A stretch of 64,000 bases of DNA, taken from NCBI RefSeq assembly GCF_958979055.1, contig NC_084888.1, positions 2,436,001 to 2,500,000 on the forward strand. Direction: 5' to 3'. Below are positions 35,722-48,300 of the stretch, piece by piece. The stretch is from Alnus glutinosa. Taxonomy: Eukaryota > Streptophyta > Magnoliopsida > Fagales > Betulaceae. Position 1 is the stretch's first letter, and every line of letters begins with the position of its first letter. A program made the position numbers and the translations under genes. The notes beneath the pieces were generated by a model, which was not told where the DNA came from, searched no databases, and saw only the letters and a program-made list of their open reading frames with translations.

Positions 35722-37970
35722 GCAGGTAAAGCTGTAGAAATATATAGAGGTGTGCCGTGTGCAGCCCAGTAGGTGCTTGGCTTCCCTAAAAGGAAGGACA
35801 TTCAAATAGGTCTTTTTTCGGGCCCATAATGTTCTTTCCATGTATAATTGTGTAATCTTTGCTTCTTTATATTGTTGGCTATTTAGATTGTTTGCAGTTG
35901 TGTTTGACCAAAATAATAAAATGTCAAATGCTTGATTTATCTTTGCTTCCACATCTTAGATCTCCCTTCTGTTTCTGGTTCCCTAGTCTCCTAGTAGCCC
36001 CCCCCCCGCTTTGCTGTTCACAAAATTAAAAGGGATGGCTTGAATGCCTGACTGCCTTTGGCACCTTCAACATCTTCTTAGGGTATGGAATGAAAACTGT
36101 TTAAGAATTGTACGTACCAAGTGATTTATGGAATTGTGTTTCTGCCATTCGATCAATAGTAATGGCTTGAACGAAGAATGGAGCTACAGTTGGCTGGTAA
36201 CTGAAAGCTGGCCTTGGAAATACTGCGGATGGCCATTCTAGTACTGCTCCATGCCTTGAGTTTTGTGGCTGCGGCTAGTACTTGCCTACTTGGTAGTTTT
36301 GCCCTTGCTCTCTGTCGTTTATTTCATTTTTTTCTTTCTTTCTCCCAAGTATGTTTTAGGGTATTGCATCACTCTTGCTCTGTACTCTGTTTGTTTGTTA
36401 CTGTGTTTTGGGAGGTGTTTTCTGTTTTTTTTTTTGGTTTCAAAAAGTGTTCTGATGTGAACTAAAGATAAAAATTATTTTTGTGGTTTTAGGAGAATTG
36501 TATTTTTTATTGTCTGTTATTATTTTTGTTTTGAGAACAAAAAAACAAAAGAGCCAAACAAAATTTTTAAGAAACATGGTCCCCCTATTGTTTGGCATGA
36601 GGTTAATTTAGTTCCATTTTAGGTTCAAAAATAAAACAAAAAGAAAAGGAAATCTTATGCCTAGCAAGCCCTACGTCAAACTTGATCTAGCCAATAAGAA
36701 TTATAATGAAATTTCAGCAATTTTGCTGCTGAATAGCTTGCTCACTTGCTCAAGCAGTGGACGAATAAAAACTTTCTCGCAATAGCAAATTGTTGGAGAT
36801 GCGGATCCAGTTATAATGATGAAGTTTGGCGAATAAAATCACACTTGCTAGATATCAATCTAACCAACAATAATAATCTCTCATTCACGCTTGAACTGCG
36901 TAAATGTATAAACACGTACATTTGCCACGCCGCTGGCTTGAAGATGTTTCTGCTCGTGGCAAGCCGATGAGAAAATAGCGGGGAAAGTTCATGGCCGAGC
37001 CGTCTTACAACACGAGCCACATTGGCGTTACCTTGATCGGCAAGAAGGCCGGGAAGGACGCCGACATTTGCACCGATGGAGGTCCTTGCATGTGCTTAGG
37101 AGATTAATAGTGCATGGATTGATCTCTTTGGATAAAGTGGCACCTGCACCAGCCGTGATCAAGAATGACGCAAACATCATGAACCATTGGCCACGGAGAA
37201 CGAAAGTTGCATCACAATGCTAAAGAGTCCACGGATGGAGCCTCCGGCGTGAGTTTTCATGGGTGTATTATAACATTATCTAAAAATGAATCGTTTAAAA
37301 ACTGCGTTTTTAAAAAATTGTAATTCGAAAATGTAAAAAATTGCATTTTTAAATCGTAGATAATGTGGTGTTTTTTTAAAAACGCATAATTTTAGAGGCT
37401 AAACATGCAATTTTAATTTTTTAAAGGTCAAACTGCGATTTTACCAATCGCTTAACTGCATTTTAAAATCACAAACCCAAACAAACCCTTAGCTAGGTAA
37501 CCTGTTTTTTTTTTTTTTTGGATAAAGTTATAACCCTAGGATGATCTGCTTAATTTATTTCTGGATATATACTAGTAAAAATAATTCACCTCCTGTTATC
37601 CTAAATCATTGGACATATCTTCTCATATTAGAAAGTAGAGGAAGAGAATATGTCAATAGAAGTGTCAACTTGTGCGCTCATTACGCCGTAATTTGGGCCA
37701 CGATTAAAAACTGTTTTAACAAGTATTTCATTTTCTCCCCCTTCTTCATCTTTTTCCTATTTGTAGAGGCAGAGACCCTTCCATCACTCTTCTCTAGTTT
37801 TTAGGAAAGATGTACTTTTTTTTTTTTTTTTTTAACAAAAAAAAAAAAGAAAGAAGAAGAAGAAGAAGAGGAGGAGTAAAAATTAAGCAACTTATTAAGA
37901 TATGCAATAATTTTTTTTTATTATTATTTTTTTAAAAAAAAGGTAAAATGTGCCGGTTGCCCACTTCTTG
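35722..37970. other. Intergenic stretch, no supported gene
   Basis: It contains the PP2-type gene 3' UTR to about 35940. A segment at about 36,920-37,230 has a GC-rich, coding-like look (cacattggcgttacc, cggcaagaaggccggg) but many stops and no family I recognise; a piece of it (gcaaacatcatgaacc) recurs near 51918. An AT-rich MITE-like unit lies at about 37,265-37,495 (ends in caaacccaaacaaaccc). Confidence 0.45.
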
Positions 37971-39110
37971 TATAGTAATGTTATATATCACTTTTATGTC
38001 TCTCTTCTATCTCTCAAAATTAATATGGCTCTTAAAATTACTATTAAATTTTGATCAAATAATGATTTTAAAAGTCATATCAATTTAGATCTTGGTTGAG
38101 GGGGAAGGGGGCAATGTCCCCGACCCCCTACTCTTTGTTTTTTTTTTTTTTTTTTTTCGTCTTGTTTAATTACTTTCTGTTTATGGTTTTGTTTTCAACC
38201 TAGCACCAAGTTGTGGGCTATTGGATTTCTTCCCTCTAGGTGGCTCTCTACAAGCCCAAGAGGTGAATGTGTTTTCCTCTAATCCTTTTGAGGATTTGGA
38301 GTTGGTGGGTTTCGCTCTATGATTGGGATGTTCAAAGTTATAAGCAAATATCGGTTTTTTGTTCCTAACGAGGCTTAGATTGGTACGAGGAGTGTGGAGG
38401 GTGCATTTGAGTTTTCTCTTTTTGATCTACACTTTATGTGCTGTTTCAGGGGTTGTCGGCAACGTTCGAGGAGGAAAGAATGATGATGAGTTGCACAACC
38501 TGAGATATTTCTTTTCTAGGACGTCGGTAACGTTTTGATCAAGAATAATACTGATGTTTGGGTGCACAATTGGGTTACTTATATTCAAGCACATGAATAG
38601 GCTTATTATTGAGCAGGTTTTGGTGGAGTTTTATTCCAATACGTGGATAAACTTATTCCATAGCATTTTTTTTTTTTTTTTTTTTTTTTCATTTAGAAGA
38701 AACATTATACAGATTTATCGACGACTCCTTACGCTCTATGCCAGCCAATGTTATTGAGTTTATGTTTTTGGCTTCTTTAGATTGTGTTCTGTTGTTTAAT
38801 CTTTACATCCTGCCATGGTAGACTTTAGATCAGATCTTGCTCTCTTATTTTCTCATAGTGAAACTTATTGTAAAAGAGAGGTGTTTTTTTGTGTCCTTCT
38901 ACTAAGGTAACTGCCATCAAAGTCAGGAACTAGTCATGTACTTCATTTTTAAGAGTCTTTGTACCCTTAATTATAGCTTTTGGTCATTTGGGTCTCATAT
39001 TATAATGAAGGTTATTGGGCTGTCAAAAAAAAAATAAAAGCCACATTAGAGGATAAAAAAAAATACAAAGATTATATGTAGCATTATTCTTTTCATAAAC
39101 CATCAAACGG
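37971..39110. mobile_element. AT-rich MITE split by a retroposon
   Basis: The left half (37971-38080, agtaatgttatatatcac at its start) and right half (39046-39100, ending attatatgtagcattattc) are inverted at the ends and belong to one unit. The retroposon at 38081-39034 separates them. Confidence 0.5.
38081..39034 (+). mobile_element. LINE-type retroposon with poly(A) tail
   Basis: The 954-bp insert ends in an A-run at about 39024-39034. It is flanked by TAAAAGTCATAT (38069-38080) and TAAAAGCCACAT (39035-39046), an imperfect 12-bp target duplication (10 of 12). The body has T-rich stretches and no intact ORF. Its 3' part (taattatagcttttggtcat…) resembles LINE 3' UTRs of plants. It has no reverse transcriptase. 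Confidence 0.6.
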
Positions 39111-39819
39111 AGTAAAAAAGGAAAAGTAAAAAAATTAAAATTAAAAAGGTAAACCCACCTGTAGGAGCTTTAATGGTGGGTGTCATCAATACGTATCATG
39201 GAACTTATCATCCTTGCAATGAGACTAACCTCACTCCTTTGAAATAAATAAATAAACAATCTAATCTACTGACAGAAAAAATAAATTCATTAAATGCTGT
39301 TTTTTCACGTTTATAGTAAATAATAATTATATATATAATTCTAAAAATCATATTTTTATCTTTAAAATATTTTATAATGCTGATGTGTCAGTTTAATTAA
39401 TCCTTAAATTAATTTTTAAATTTTTAATTTTTAATAAAAATCCCAATAATTGATTAGACTGCCGCGTTATATGTATACACCATAGATTCTACCAGAGCAC
39501 GAGCGGAACTACTAAAAGGTTTGGAGAGGCTTCAGTCCCCGAGGCTCAAAATATTCCCTAATTTTTTTTTAAAATATATTCCTATAATTTTTTATTTTAA
39601 AATCAAAATTTTACCCTCTTAATTTTATTTATTTATTTATTTTTTAAATTTCGCTCCCCATATCTAAAATTGTAACCCCTCAATAATCGGTTGAAATTGG
39701 CATGCTTATAAACTAATATATTTTTTTTATTTAATGAAATATTATCTGCTAAGTTCTGGCCTAAGAAAAAAATTAAAAATTAAAAAGCAAAAAACATAAG
39801 AAAGAAAGATGAGTAATCA
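39111..39819. other. AT-rich intergenic DNA
   Basis: I see nothing bounded here except short A/T tracts. Confidence 0.5.
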
Positions 39820-39835
39820 ACTAATTAAACAAAAA

Positions 39836-41157
39836 ATAGTCGGTGCTTGTTCGCCGGGGGGATGGGGGCATAGAGCCCTCCTCCTCCCGGTCTTTGCTTT
39901 GTCTACTTAGCCCTTCAGTGGTTTTGATTCCTCCCTGGGTTGGTCTATTGGAGAATAGAGTCTCCCGACCAATAGGGTTGTAGAGTTTTTTGTCCCCCGG
40001 ACTTGATCCGGTGGTGGTTTCAGTCCCCTAGCCCGTTTGGACTATGGTGGTTTGTTCTTTATTTGGTTTTCGTCGTTTTTTCTGTTTTGTTTGGTAGGAA
40101 ACACCCAATCAGAGGTTCCAGAAGCGGAGAAGCTGCCGTTGGTGCCGCCGGTGGGTAGATCTGGAAGTGGTTTAATTTCGCAACATTCTTTGGAACCAGA
40201 TCTGCTCAGATCCGCCTATATACAGACGACACGCGCCCTCCAGCCGTTCCCGTCGCCTTCCTCTGATCCAAACACCGTCTTTTCCGGCCGAGACGCTCAC
40301 AGGTCACCGGCGCGTGGTCTGCACGCGCTTGGGGTTTTCCACCTTTTCGGCTGCGCGTGTGTACAACGCCCGTATCTTTTGCCGGTTCTGGTGTGGCCGA
40401 GAACTTCTGGCGATCTTCCGCTGCTGTGGTTCTTCCGTCAATGGCGCGTGTGCTACACGCGCCGTCGCCGGCGGTTTTTTCCTCTTGACGGCTGGCGCTT
40501 TTTTTGGGTGCTTTATGGTATTCTGTCCATCATTTGGCGGCTTTGCTCTGTTCGTCAGCTTAACCCAGGTCATTGCTTTTTAGCCCAAGTTGTGTGGCCT
40601 ACTCCCAGATCAAGTAAAGGTTTTTATGCTGACGTAGAGACATCATTCTGTTGGCTAGGTTTCTTTTTGTTAGCAACCATCTATGATGGTATGAGAGTTT
40701 TCATCCCCAGTTTGCTTTGTGTTCAATTAATCTGGTCATTGGTTTCTCGCCAAGAATGTGTAGCCTATTCCCATATCAAGTAAAGGTTTTTTATGCTAAT
40801 GCAGAGACATCATTCTGTTGTTAGGTTTCTTTTTGTTAGCAATTATTTGTAGACTCGTGATGTGTTTACACTTATACGGTGGTTGATTATGTACACCAAA
40901 TTTGGTGATTTCTTATGAGTCATTAATGAAAGAATAATGATTCAATGCCACCTAAATATACAACTTTTCACCACCTTGCCTATGTGGCAAGGTGGTCCCC
41001 CACTATTTTTTGAGTTTTTTTATTTTTTAAAAATAAATTAAAGTGGGGGACCACCTTACCACATAGACAAGGTGGTGAAAAGTTGTATATTTAGGTGGTA
41101 GTGAATCATTACTCTATTCTTAATGAAAAGCCTAAACTCTCTTCAAAAAAAAAAAAA
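39836..41157 (+). mobile_element. Retroposon with perfect 16-bp target duplication and GC-rich 5' part
   Basis: ACTAATTAAACAAAAA occurs at 39820-39835 and again at 41158-41173, right after an A-run (41145-41157). The 5' two thirds are GC-rich (gtcaccggcgcgtggtctgc, about 40304) with a 248-codon open frame (40037-40783) that shows no known domain. The 3' part ends …attaatgaaaagcctaaact before the A-tail. A 188-bp MITE (40932-41119) is nested near the 3' end. I infer a non-autonomous LINE-type retroposon; no reverse transcriptase is present. Confidence 0.75.
40932..41119. mobile_element. Hairpin MITE with perfect 9-bp target duplication
   Basis: TTAATGAAA flanks it at 40923-40931 and 41120-41128. 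The arms of about 85 bp (ccacctaaatatacaacttt, caccaccttgcctatgtggc and their complements) are nearly perfect inverted repeats around an AT-rich loop. The 9-bp duplication points to a Mutator-like parent. Its transcript would fold into one long hairpin. Confidence 0.82.
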
Positions 41158-42305
41158 ACTAATTAAACAAAAAGTGAAAAATAATTCAATATTTCTTTTA
41201 AACTACCATTCAATTATTAATATTTTTTCAAATTATCAATTGTATTAATGACCCTTCTAAATTATTAAAAAATGTTAATGTCTATAAGATAAACAAAAAT
41301 GTCCTCATACATTCGAAATAAAAACAATACTAAATTTTCTTTTTAAAAAATGAAATTTATAAAAAAGAAAATAGAAAAACGAAAAATAATCATAATTAAA
41401 AAAACAAAAAAAAATAAATAAATGAAATTAAAATAATAATAATAATAATAATAATAAATTTTAATTTTTTTGTTTTAGTTTTAGATATATAGTTTTTTTA
41501 TAATTATATGATGGGTATTTTTATTATTGAGACTTAAGAGATATTCATATATTCTTTTGAGAAAAATATTTTTACACAATACAAACACATAAAATGAGAT
41601 TCACTCCAATAGTCCACATATCTTGAGTTTTGTTTCGTTGTGTACCCGTCACAATTCCTTGGTATTAACGCAATTAGGTGTAAGAAAAGTCGAAAAGATA
41701 TCAACAATGAGGGATAGCTTGGGAGAATGTGTACTTTTACCATAATTCGATTCGATTACTAAATAGGCTTTGTCGCTGTCGCTTTCTGGCTGCCTCTCAC
41801 TCGATACCTCATCTCTCTGTTACGATTATCGCAAACAACTTCTCTCTCTCTCTGAGTTTGGGGGTCATAGAGACACTTTCTTGTTGATGAACAAAGGTAA
41901 AAAAAAAAAAAAAAAAGATCTTTATTTAAGGCAAATAAATAAAGATCTTTCAAAGATATTTTCTTGCTAGAAAAACAAAGAACGACTCCTTCTCTTTGTC
42001 CATGCAATTAATCCTTTTAGCCTCTTCCTTTCCTTTATTTTAAATTTGATGTTTTCCTGAATTGGTGAAAATTTACCGTAATTGTAAGCTTTGCAGTAAT
42101 GGACAGACAAGGGTTTGCGATGAGGTTGAGAGTTCTGGTAATTCTGTTGAAGTTTGATGGGCATTTTCATGAATGGGGGGTTTTTGTGCCATTTTTAAAG
42201 CTATCACTGTAAGCTTTGATAAATTGAGTTTGTAAATGCTAATTCAGGTTTTGAAGGCTGAACAGACAACTGGGTTTGGCTTATAATTTGGAGTAGTTAC
42301 TTGAC

Positions 42306-45300
42306 ATGGAAGCTCGTATGGATTTATTTGATAAGCTTGGCCCCGACCTGTCTTCGGAGATTCTAACTTATTTGGAGGATCCGTCTGATCTTGTCCGTGC
42401 TAGTTTCGTCTCACGGTCTTGGCGACATTGTGGTGAGCTAAAACAGTTAAATGTCTTTTTAGTTATGCTTACAACAATGGTAGTAATTGTTTTTCTTTTT
42501 TCTTTTTTATTGATAAGTAACACGTTGGACTTGAACCCACAACCTCACCCTCCACCTTGCTACAAAGGGGGGAAGCACCATTTGAGCTAAAGCTCATTGG
42601 CATATATGAGTGATTGTTATGGTAGTAATTGTTACTTACATCTTTTTGGTATGAGTGATTACCATATATGATAAATATTTTTGTACTTAACTTTAAATAG
42701 AAAACTTGATCATTCTGGTTGTCTTTCTAACATGAAGGAACAATTAGAAAGAGGCATTGTTTAAGTAGGTAACCTACTTCGTTAGGGGAATAGATGAATT
42801 AAGTGAAGTTGTAAAAATTGGATGCTGGAGAGCGGATGGATAATGGGTGTTAGAATTTTATTTGATAGTAAAACATTGTGTCAGATGTGTATTTTCTATT
42901 TTTTTCTTAAAGGGAAAAGAAAGATAACGAATTCAATGCCCGGTATTTTTTTTCTACCTCTTCTCATAGAGTTGTAGTCTGAGGTGATATCACCTTTGGT
43001 TGATATGTTATGCTTCTTGCATAACCTATGCGATTGAACTTTTAAGGGAAAAATAATTATTGAAAGCTCTTTTTCAAAGGGGTTTAGTTGCAGCAGAGAC
43101 TAAAGATAATGATTGGTTTGAACTTTTGATGTTCTGCAGTAATTGCAAATGGTCTTTGGAAGCAGTTCTGCTTGCGAATGTTTCCTCAGTTATCTAGAGT
43201 TGCTCGTGTTATTGAATTGAACAATGGCAGCGAAAAAGAGCCTGTTGAAGTCGGATCTAGCTATCAAATGGAATGGGAATCTTTGAAAAGGGATGATAGG
43301 GTCTATGCTCTTTTAGCTCGATATTGTACATCATTTCTTGTTGGGAATTGCATTTCACAAGCACTTAGTGCATCTAGCACTGATAATTATCCAGAGGAAA
43401 GCATTGAAAATACTCTGGAACCAGCAGATATTGTTGAACGGAGGGGTTCGTACTGGTCAAGTAAAGGACAAAGTAATCCTGCGATACCCGAGACACTAAT
43501 ATACAAGTTGGCAAGTGAGTTGTGTGTTGTTACTGAGATCAATATACGCCCTTTCCAAGGTGTAGTGTCAAAACTTCTGCAATCTATGTGCTCTTCTAGT
43601 TTGTTTTGACCGTTTACACATCTTTTGATGATGATGTGATATCTTTACTTGTCCAGCTTACTTTCAATCGGGTTTACCTATATATTCGGCTAGATCTGTG
43701 CGATTTCGAATGGGTCATCCCAGAAACCTTGCGGATGTAGGGAGTGATCTCCCTATTGACTCATGTCCTGGTTCTGCTGATGACAAGTTCGTATGGACCT
43801 ACACTTCGCAAGAATTTCCAATGGCTCAGGTGTGCTCTAAGACTACTTTCTGTTTTCTTTTTTCCTTTTACATTTTATTTTAGGTGGTTTCTGGTGTGAG
43901 GGGATTAGGGATGTCTAGTGATCACAAATATTGGACTGGGAAGCACCCCTAGCCACAAGTCATCCCCTCTGTCGACACTTAACTAAAAGTACACTGCTTT
44001 GCCGACCAAATCTTCTTTCCTTTTGATTTTAGCTTGAAAATTTGTTTCTTTCTTCTGGCCTGCTTTCCATTCTGCCATAATATTTTTTAAGCACTTTAAT
44101 CACCCCTTTTCCCCTATCTTCTTCTACCAACAAAAGAGACAAGACTAAGGATCAGGGAAGGGACAGAGGTCTCAACCCAACTAGACAGTCCACTGCTGAT
44201 CACCTTCCCAGAACCTGAAAAAAGCAGCCCATCTAGCTGCCCTATGTGAAACACTGTTTATGCTTATATTTTATTGCAACTTATTTGGAAAGTTGAAAGT
44301 GGGTATGACTTGTCAATTATAAGCACTAGCATATACCCCTCGTCATGCGTGGGTTTTTATGAATTAAAACTGCGTCTTGTGATTATGTTTTAAAAGTAAT
44401 AGATAATGTACAAAGTAGTTTAAAAAAAAAACTTTTTAAGTTATTCTATTAGCATGCTACATTTAATTTAAGAAACAAAATAAAAATTTAGGAATAAGAA
44501 TGAAAATACGTAAATGTATATTGTAAATTATCTCGTAAGGAAGCAAAATAAATCACATGTATTAAATTTTTATAGATGTTAATTCAAGAGACCTTTTACA
44601 TAATATAGGAATTCACAAAAACAAAGAACAAAATAGTGCCTTCACATCATTGCAATAACTTGTATTCAATATTTACAAACAGGATAACCTGTATTAAAAT
44701 GCTACATAAAATTTATCAAGTCTGTAAGCATGAAATTTAAGAACTTTGTACGAATTAAACTGTGTCATGTGCTTATATTTAAAAATTAATAGATAATGTA
44801 CAAAATATTTTTTTAAAAAAAATTGAGTTATTTTATTAGAATGCTACATTTAATTTAAGAAACAAACTAAAAATTTAGGAATAAGAATGAAAATACGATA
44901 TTGTAAATTATTTAATCTCCTTGCTTCATGGCACCAAGAGTGCAAGGAAACAATACACAAAATAGTAACAAACAATAAAAACACATGCAAAACACTCTTA
45001 AAAATATTATTAAAAAAAAAAAAAAAAAAAACTTGTCTTATCACAACAGTGATCAACTCAACTAAAAAACAATTTGTACGTAATTTTGGCACCAATGAAC
45101 CAAAAGCAGCATTCTGTATGGTTCCATGTGGAAAACAGCACACGGAAGAAATTTACCCACACAAATCCTTCACTTACTAATAAATAAATAAATCTCTCTC
45201 AAATGAGTCAAATCTATGATAAAAGGCGCGCTTACCAAAAAAAAAAAAAACCAATCTTTCTCAAATCTATGGGAAAAGGCAGTGCTACAGTGTCTCAAGA

Positions 45301-48300
45301 GCAGAAAGGCCATGCAGAACAAATATAACGCCTCCTTCATACTAAACAAAAGAAGAAAAGACTAGTGTTTCTGTGGGCGGTAATATCATACTGGAAAAAA
45401 GAAATGAAAAAGACGTTTGTGTGAGGGTGCGCGGCTCAGTCTTGTGCCATAGGTCCAAGATCTGCGAAGGCGTTGGTGCTCTGCTCCGTTAAGCCCCCGC
45501 GTAAGTCTATTTGGTCGCTGGTGTTTTGGTGTGATTTTCTTTTTTTAAAAAACCTTAGACTTATAAAATACTTTGTAGTTAGAGTTTTAAAAGCGACCAA
45601 CATAATGGTAGAATACAAAAGCACTGAAAGAAATACCCCAAAACACAATTTTAAATACATAATCGGAGAGAAATACATATTTAGACAAATAAATAACACA
45701 ATACAAAACGAATTTCAAGAAGAAATGTAAAACTCATAAAACTTACTCGGTGTAGAGTGTGAAGAAGAATTGAGAGATATAGAGACAATGACATTATATT
45801 GTTTGCTCTGTCTTGTTTGAAGTCTGATGAAAGAAAAGTTAAAACGGTTGGCGTTGGACTGGCTCTTGAAGATGCATCAACTATGTATAATAAAAGCTTT
45901 TCAACGATCTGAAAAACAAAACAAAATGTTGAAAGAAGTAGCGAAAGTTGAAACCTTGTTGATGAACAGTACGTTGGACTATCTTTCAGATGCAAAAACT
46001 GCGTACAACAAAGCCTTGTTGACAAACATATCTGAAAACAAATGTGTGAAACCAAAAAGTGTAGAAACGGAAATAGTGGGGAAGAAGTCTGTCTTTTCTT
46101 TTCTTTTTTCTTTTTTTTTTCTTTTCTTTTTTCACTTGATCATGGTTCAGATGGAGGAGAAGGAGGTTGGAGTTTTTAAACGTTAAAGCCTTTGCTTTCA
46201 AATGTTTTAGTTATTTTGTTAAAAAAAAATAATTGAACGCATGATGATTGAAGAGGTTTTGATGAGGCGTAGAGATGGAGAGGAAGCATGCCTCTCTTTT
46301 TCAGATCTTATTCCTTCACTTTTTTACAAACAGTTATGATAGAGTTATAAAAGAAAATTGAACGAGAAGTGCTACACATCCCAAATTTTGGTTCCCAAAT
46401 AATATGTCACAATCTCATATAATCTATCATTTTGAAAAATGTATCATCATCTCATAGGATGATGACACGTCATTTGGGAACCACTTTTGGGGATAAAAAT
46501 TTGGGAAGTAGAGCATTTTCCAAACGGAACTGCTCTTCTTCACGTTTTTGCAAACAATTATGATACAATTTTATAGCCTTCGCCTTCAAACGTTTTAGTT
46601 ATTTATGTAGGAAAAAATAACTAAACGCATAAATAACCGGTTCAGTTATAAAAACGTGCCTTTTGATTGACAAACTTAAACTCACCGTTTAACTTAAAAT
46701 GGACACTTGGAAGCATTTTAAGCCGCCACTTGTCTCACTATTTAGCATTTCTCTGAATGATTCCCCGATTATATATATATATATATACACCTATAGATAT
46801 AAACCACTTCCCCAACCTCCTTCATCACATCAAGGACCTGAAGTGAATTCAAGAAGCTGCTGGATTTGACTATACCTTCCAGGACAAGCTTCAGCAATGA
46901 AAGGATTTGGAGTGAACCTGATGTCTGCACGTATTGACATATCCCCCTCCACAAAAGCTTAGGATAAAAGGATTTAGAGCTTGCGCATATATGACATGCT
47001 CCGGGGAGTTGATAGCAATATTTCCATAGCTACTGGGGTATGCGAAGCAATGTAATGGATCCTTCAGTATTCTTGCTCTGTGAGACGTGATTAGAGCTTC
47101 CCAGAATCAATCACAAGCTGTGAAACAGACTTCAATACCAGCAACCAATACAGAAAATGTGATTGGGGACAGTAATACTGTGAACTTAGGCATAATGACA
47201 GCATATATGTTCTGTAAAGTTTTTGTTTGTGTTTGAGTTCGTGTGCATGAAAGAACCCTAGTTAGTAAACTAACATATGGATTAACTGATATATAACAAA
47301 AGGCATAATGGATTTTATGTACACCCGATTGTGTTAAGGAACGGAGGAATTACTATTGATCAGAAAATAGCATTGTTCTCAAGCCATAAAAGCTGCATTA
47401 CAGATCCTTCCATGGTAATTGCCTCCTTTTATGAGAAGTGCACTCCCATTCTTATTGAGAGATTAAGAACCAATTTTCAGTTTTAGGAAAGTGGACTGTT
47501 CTAGGATAATATAGAAGCAAGCTATTAATGATATGAGAGATTACACTGGTTGACACATTTGAAATTTTAGCAGTTTTAATGCTAGTTTGGATTAGTTACT
47601 TGCTCTTTCTTGCAATTGAAATCTTCTGTCTTCTATCATTTTTAGCTGAGCACTATCTGAAATCTTTTCTTTCTCTTGATCTTATGCTTGTTTGGATATA
47701 GCTGACTTCTTTAATGACTTCCTCATGAAAAGGAATTCGAGTTGCAGAAGTTCAAGCTTCCAGAACCTGTACTTTGTGTGGGTGGAATTTTGCAGATTGA
47801 GTTACTGGGTAGAGTTCAGAGACAAGAAATGGATGGCCTATTCTATATATGGTTTGTTTCATACGTTCCTTTTTTATGATTTATGTTTAATACTGATTTG
47901 TGGTTATACTATGGAGGATTTATTTGGCCCATGTAATGCAAAATTTTCTGATCAACAAGATCAGTACTATAAGGCCAAAACACACACACACACACAAAAA
48001 AAAATAATCAAATCCTGCACTGCTAAGTGTAAATTATAATCTATTATATGGCTTAAAAAAAAGGTGATGTTGTATATTTTCTCATACTTCCGGTTCATAC
48101 ATGTCCATTTTTGTGAATTGGCCAACAAGAGGTAAATTATAAAAATAAAAGGGGGAGAGGATGGACAACAAGATCTGTATCTTCTGTCACCAGTTTGCTG
48201 CTTGGTTTGCCTCCGCCACTTTCACATACATCAGTAAATTTTGGAAATTTATTTCTTCCACATGGGGAGGGTTTTATGGTAATAGCTCGTGCTCTCGAGT

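Larger units (their letters stand above)
41497..47422 (+). repeat. Segmental duplication block A (with the intact F-box gene)
   Basis: Sequence from about 41497 to 47422 matches 53094-57792 in the same orientation, with mostly single-base differences in introns and exons. Block A alone has an extra segment at about 44326-46786. Block B alone has extra segments at about 53251-53580 and 53612-54441. The two blocks are about 11.6 kb apart. Confidence 0.85.

Noticed and set aside
40037..40783. 248-codon protein-coding gene
   Set aside because: It lies inside a retroposon with target duplications, has no recognisable domain, and its low-complexity Arg/Phe/Leu content fits GC-rich 5' UTR-like DNA.
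40932..41119. MIRNA gene
   Set aside because: Near-perfect long stem with 9-bp target duplications is a MITE; no sign of the bulged, single-duplex stem of a MIRNA.
44326..46786. Confirmed Helitron
   Set aside because: The 5' end is suggestive but the required CTRR 3' end with hairpin was not found.
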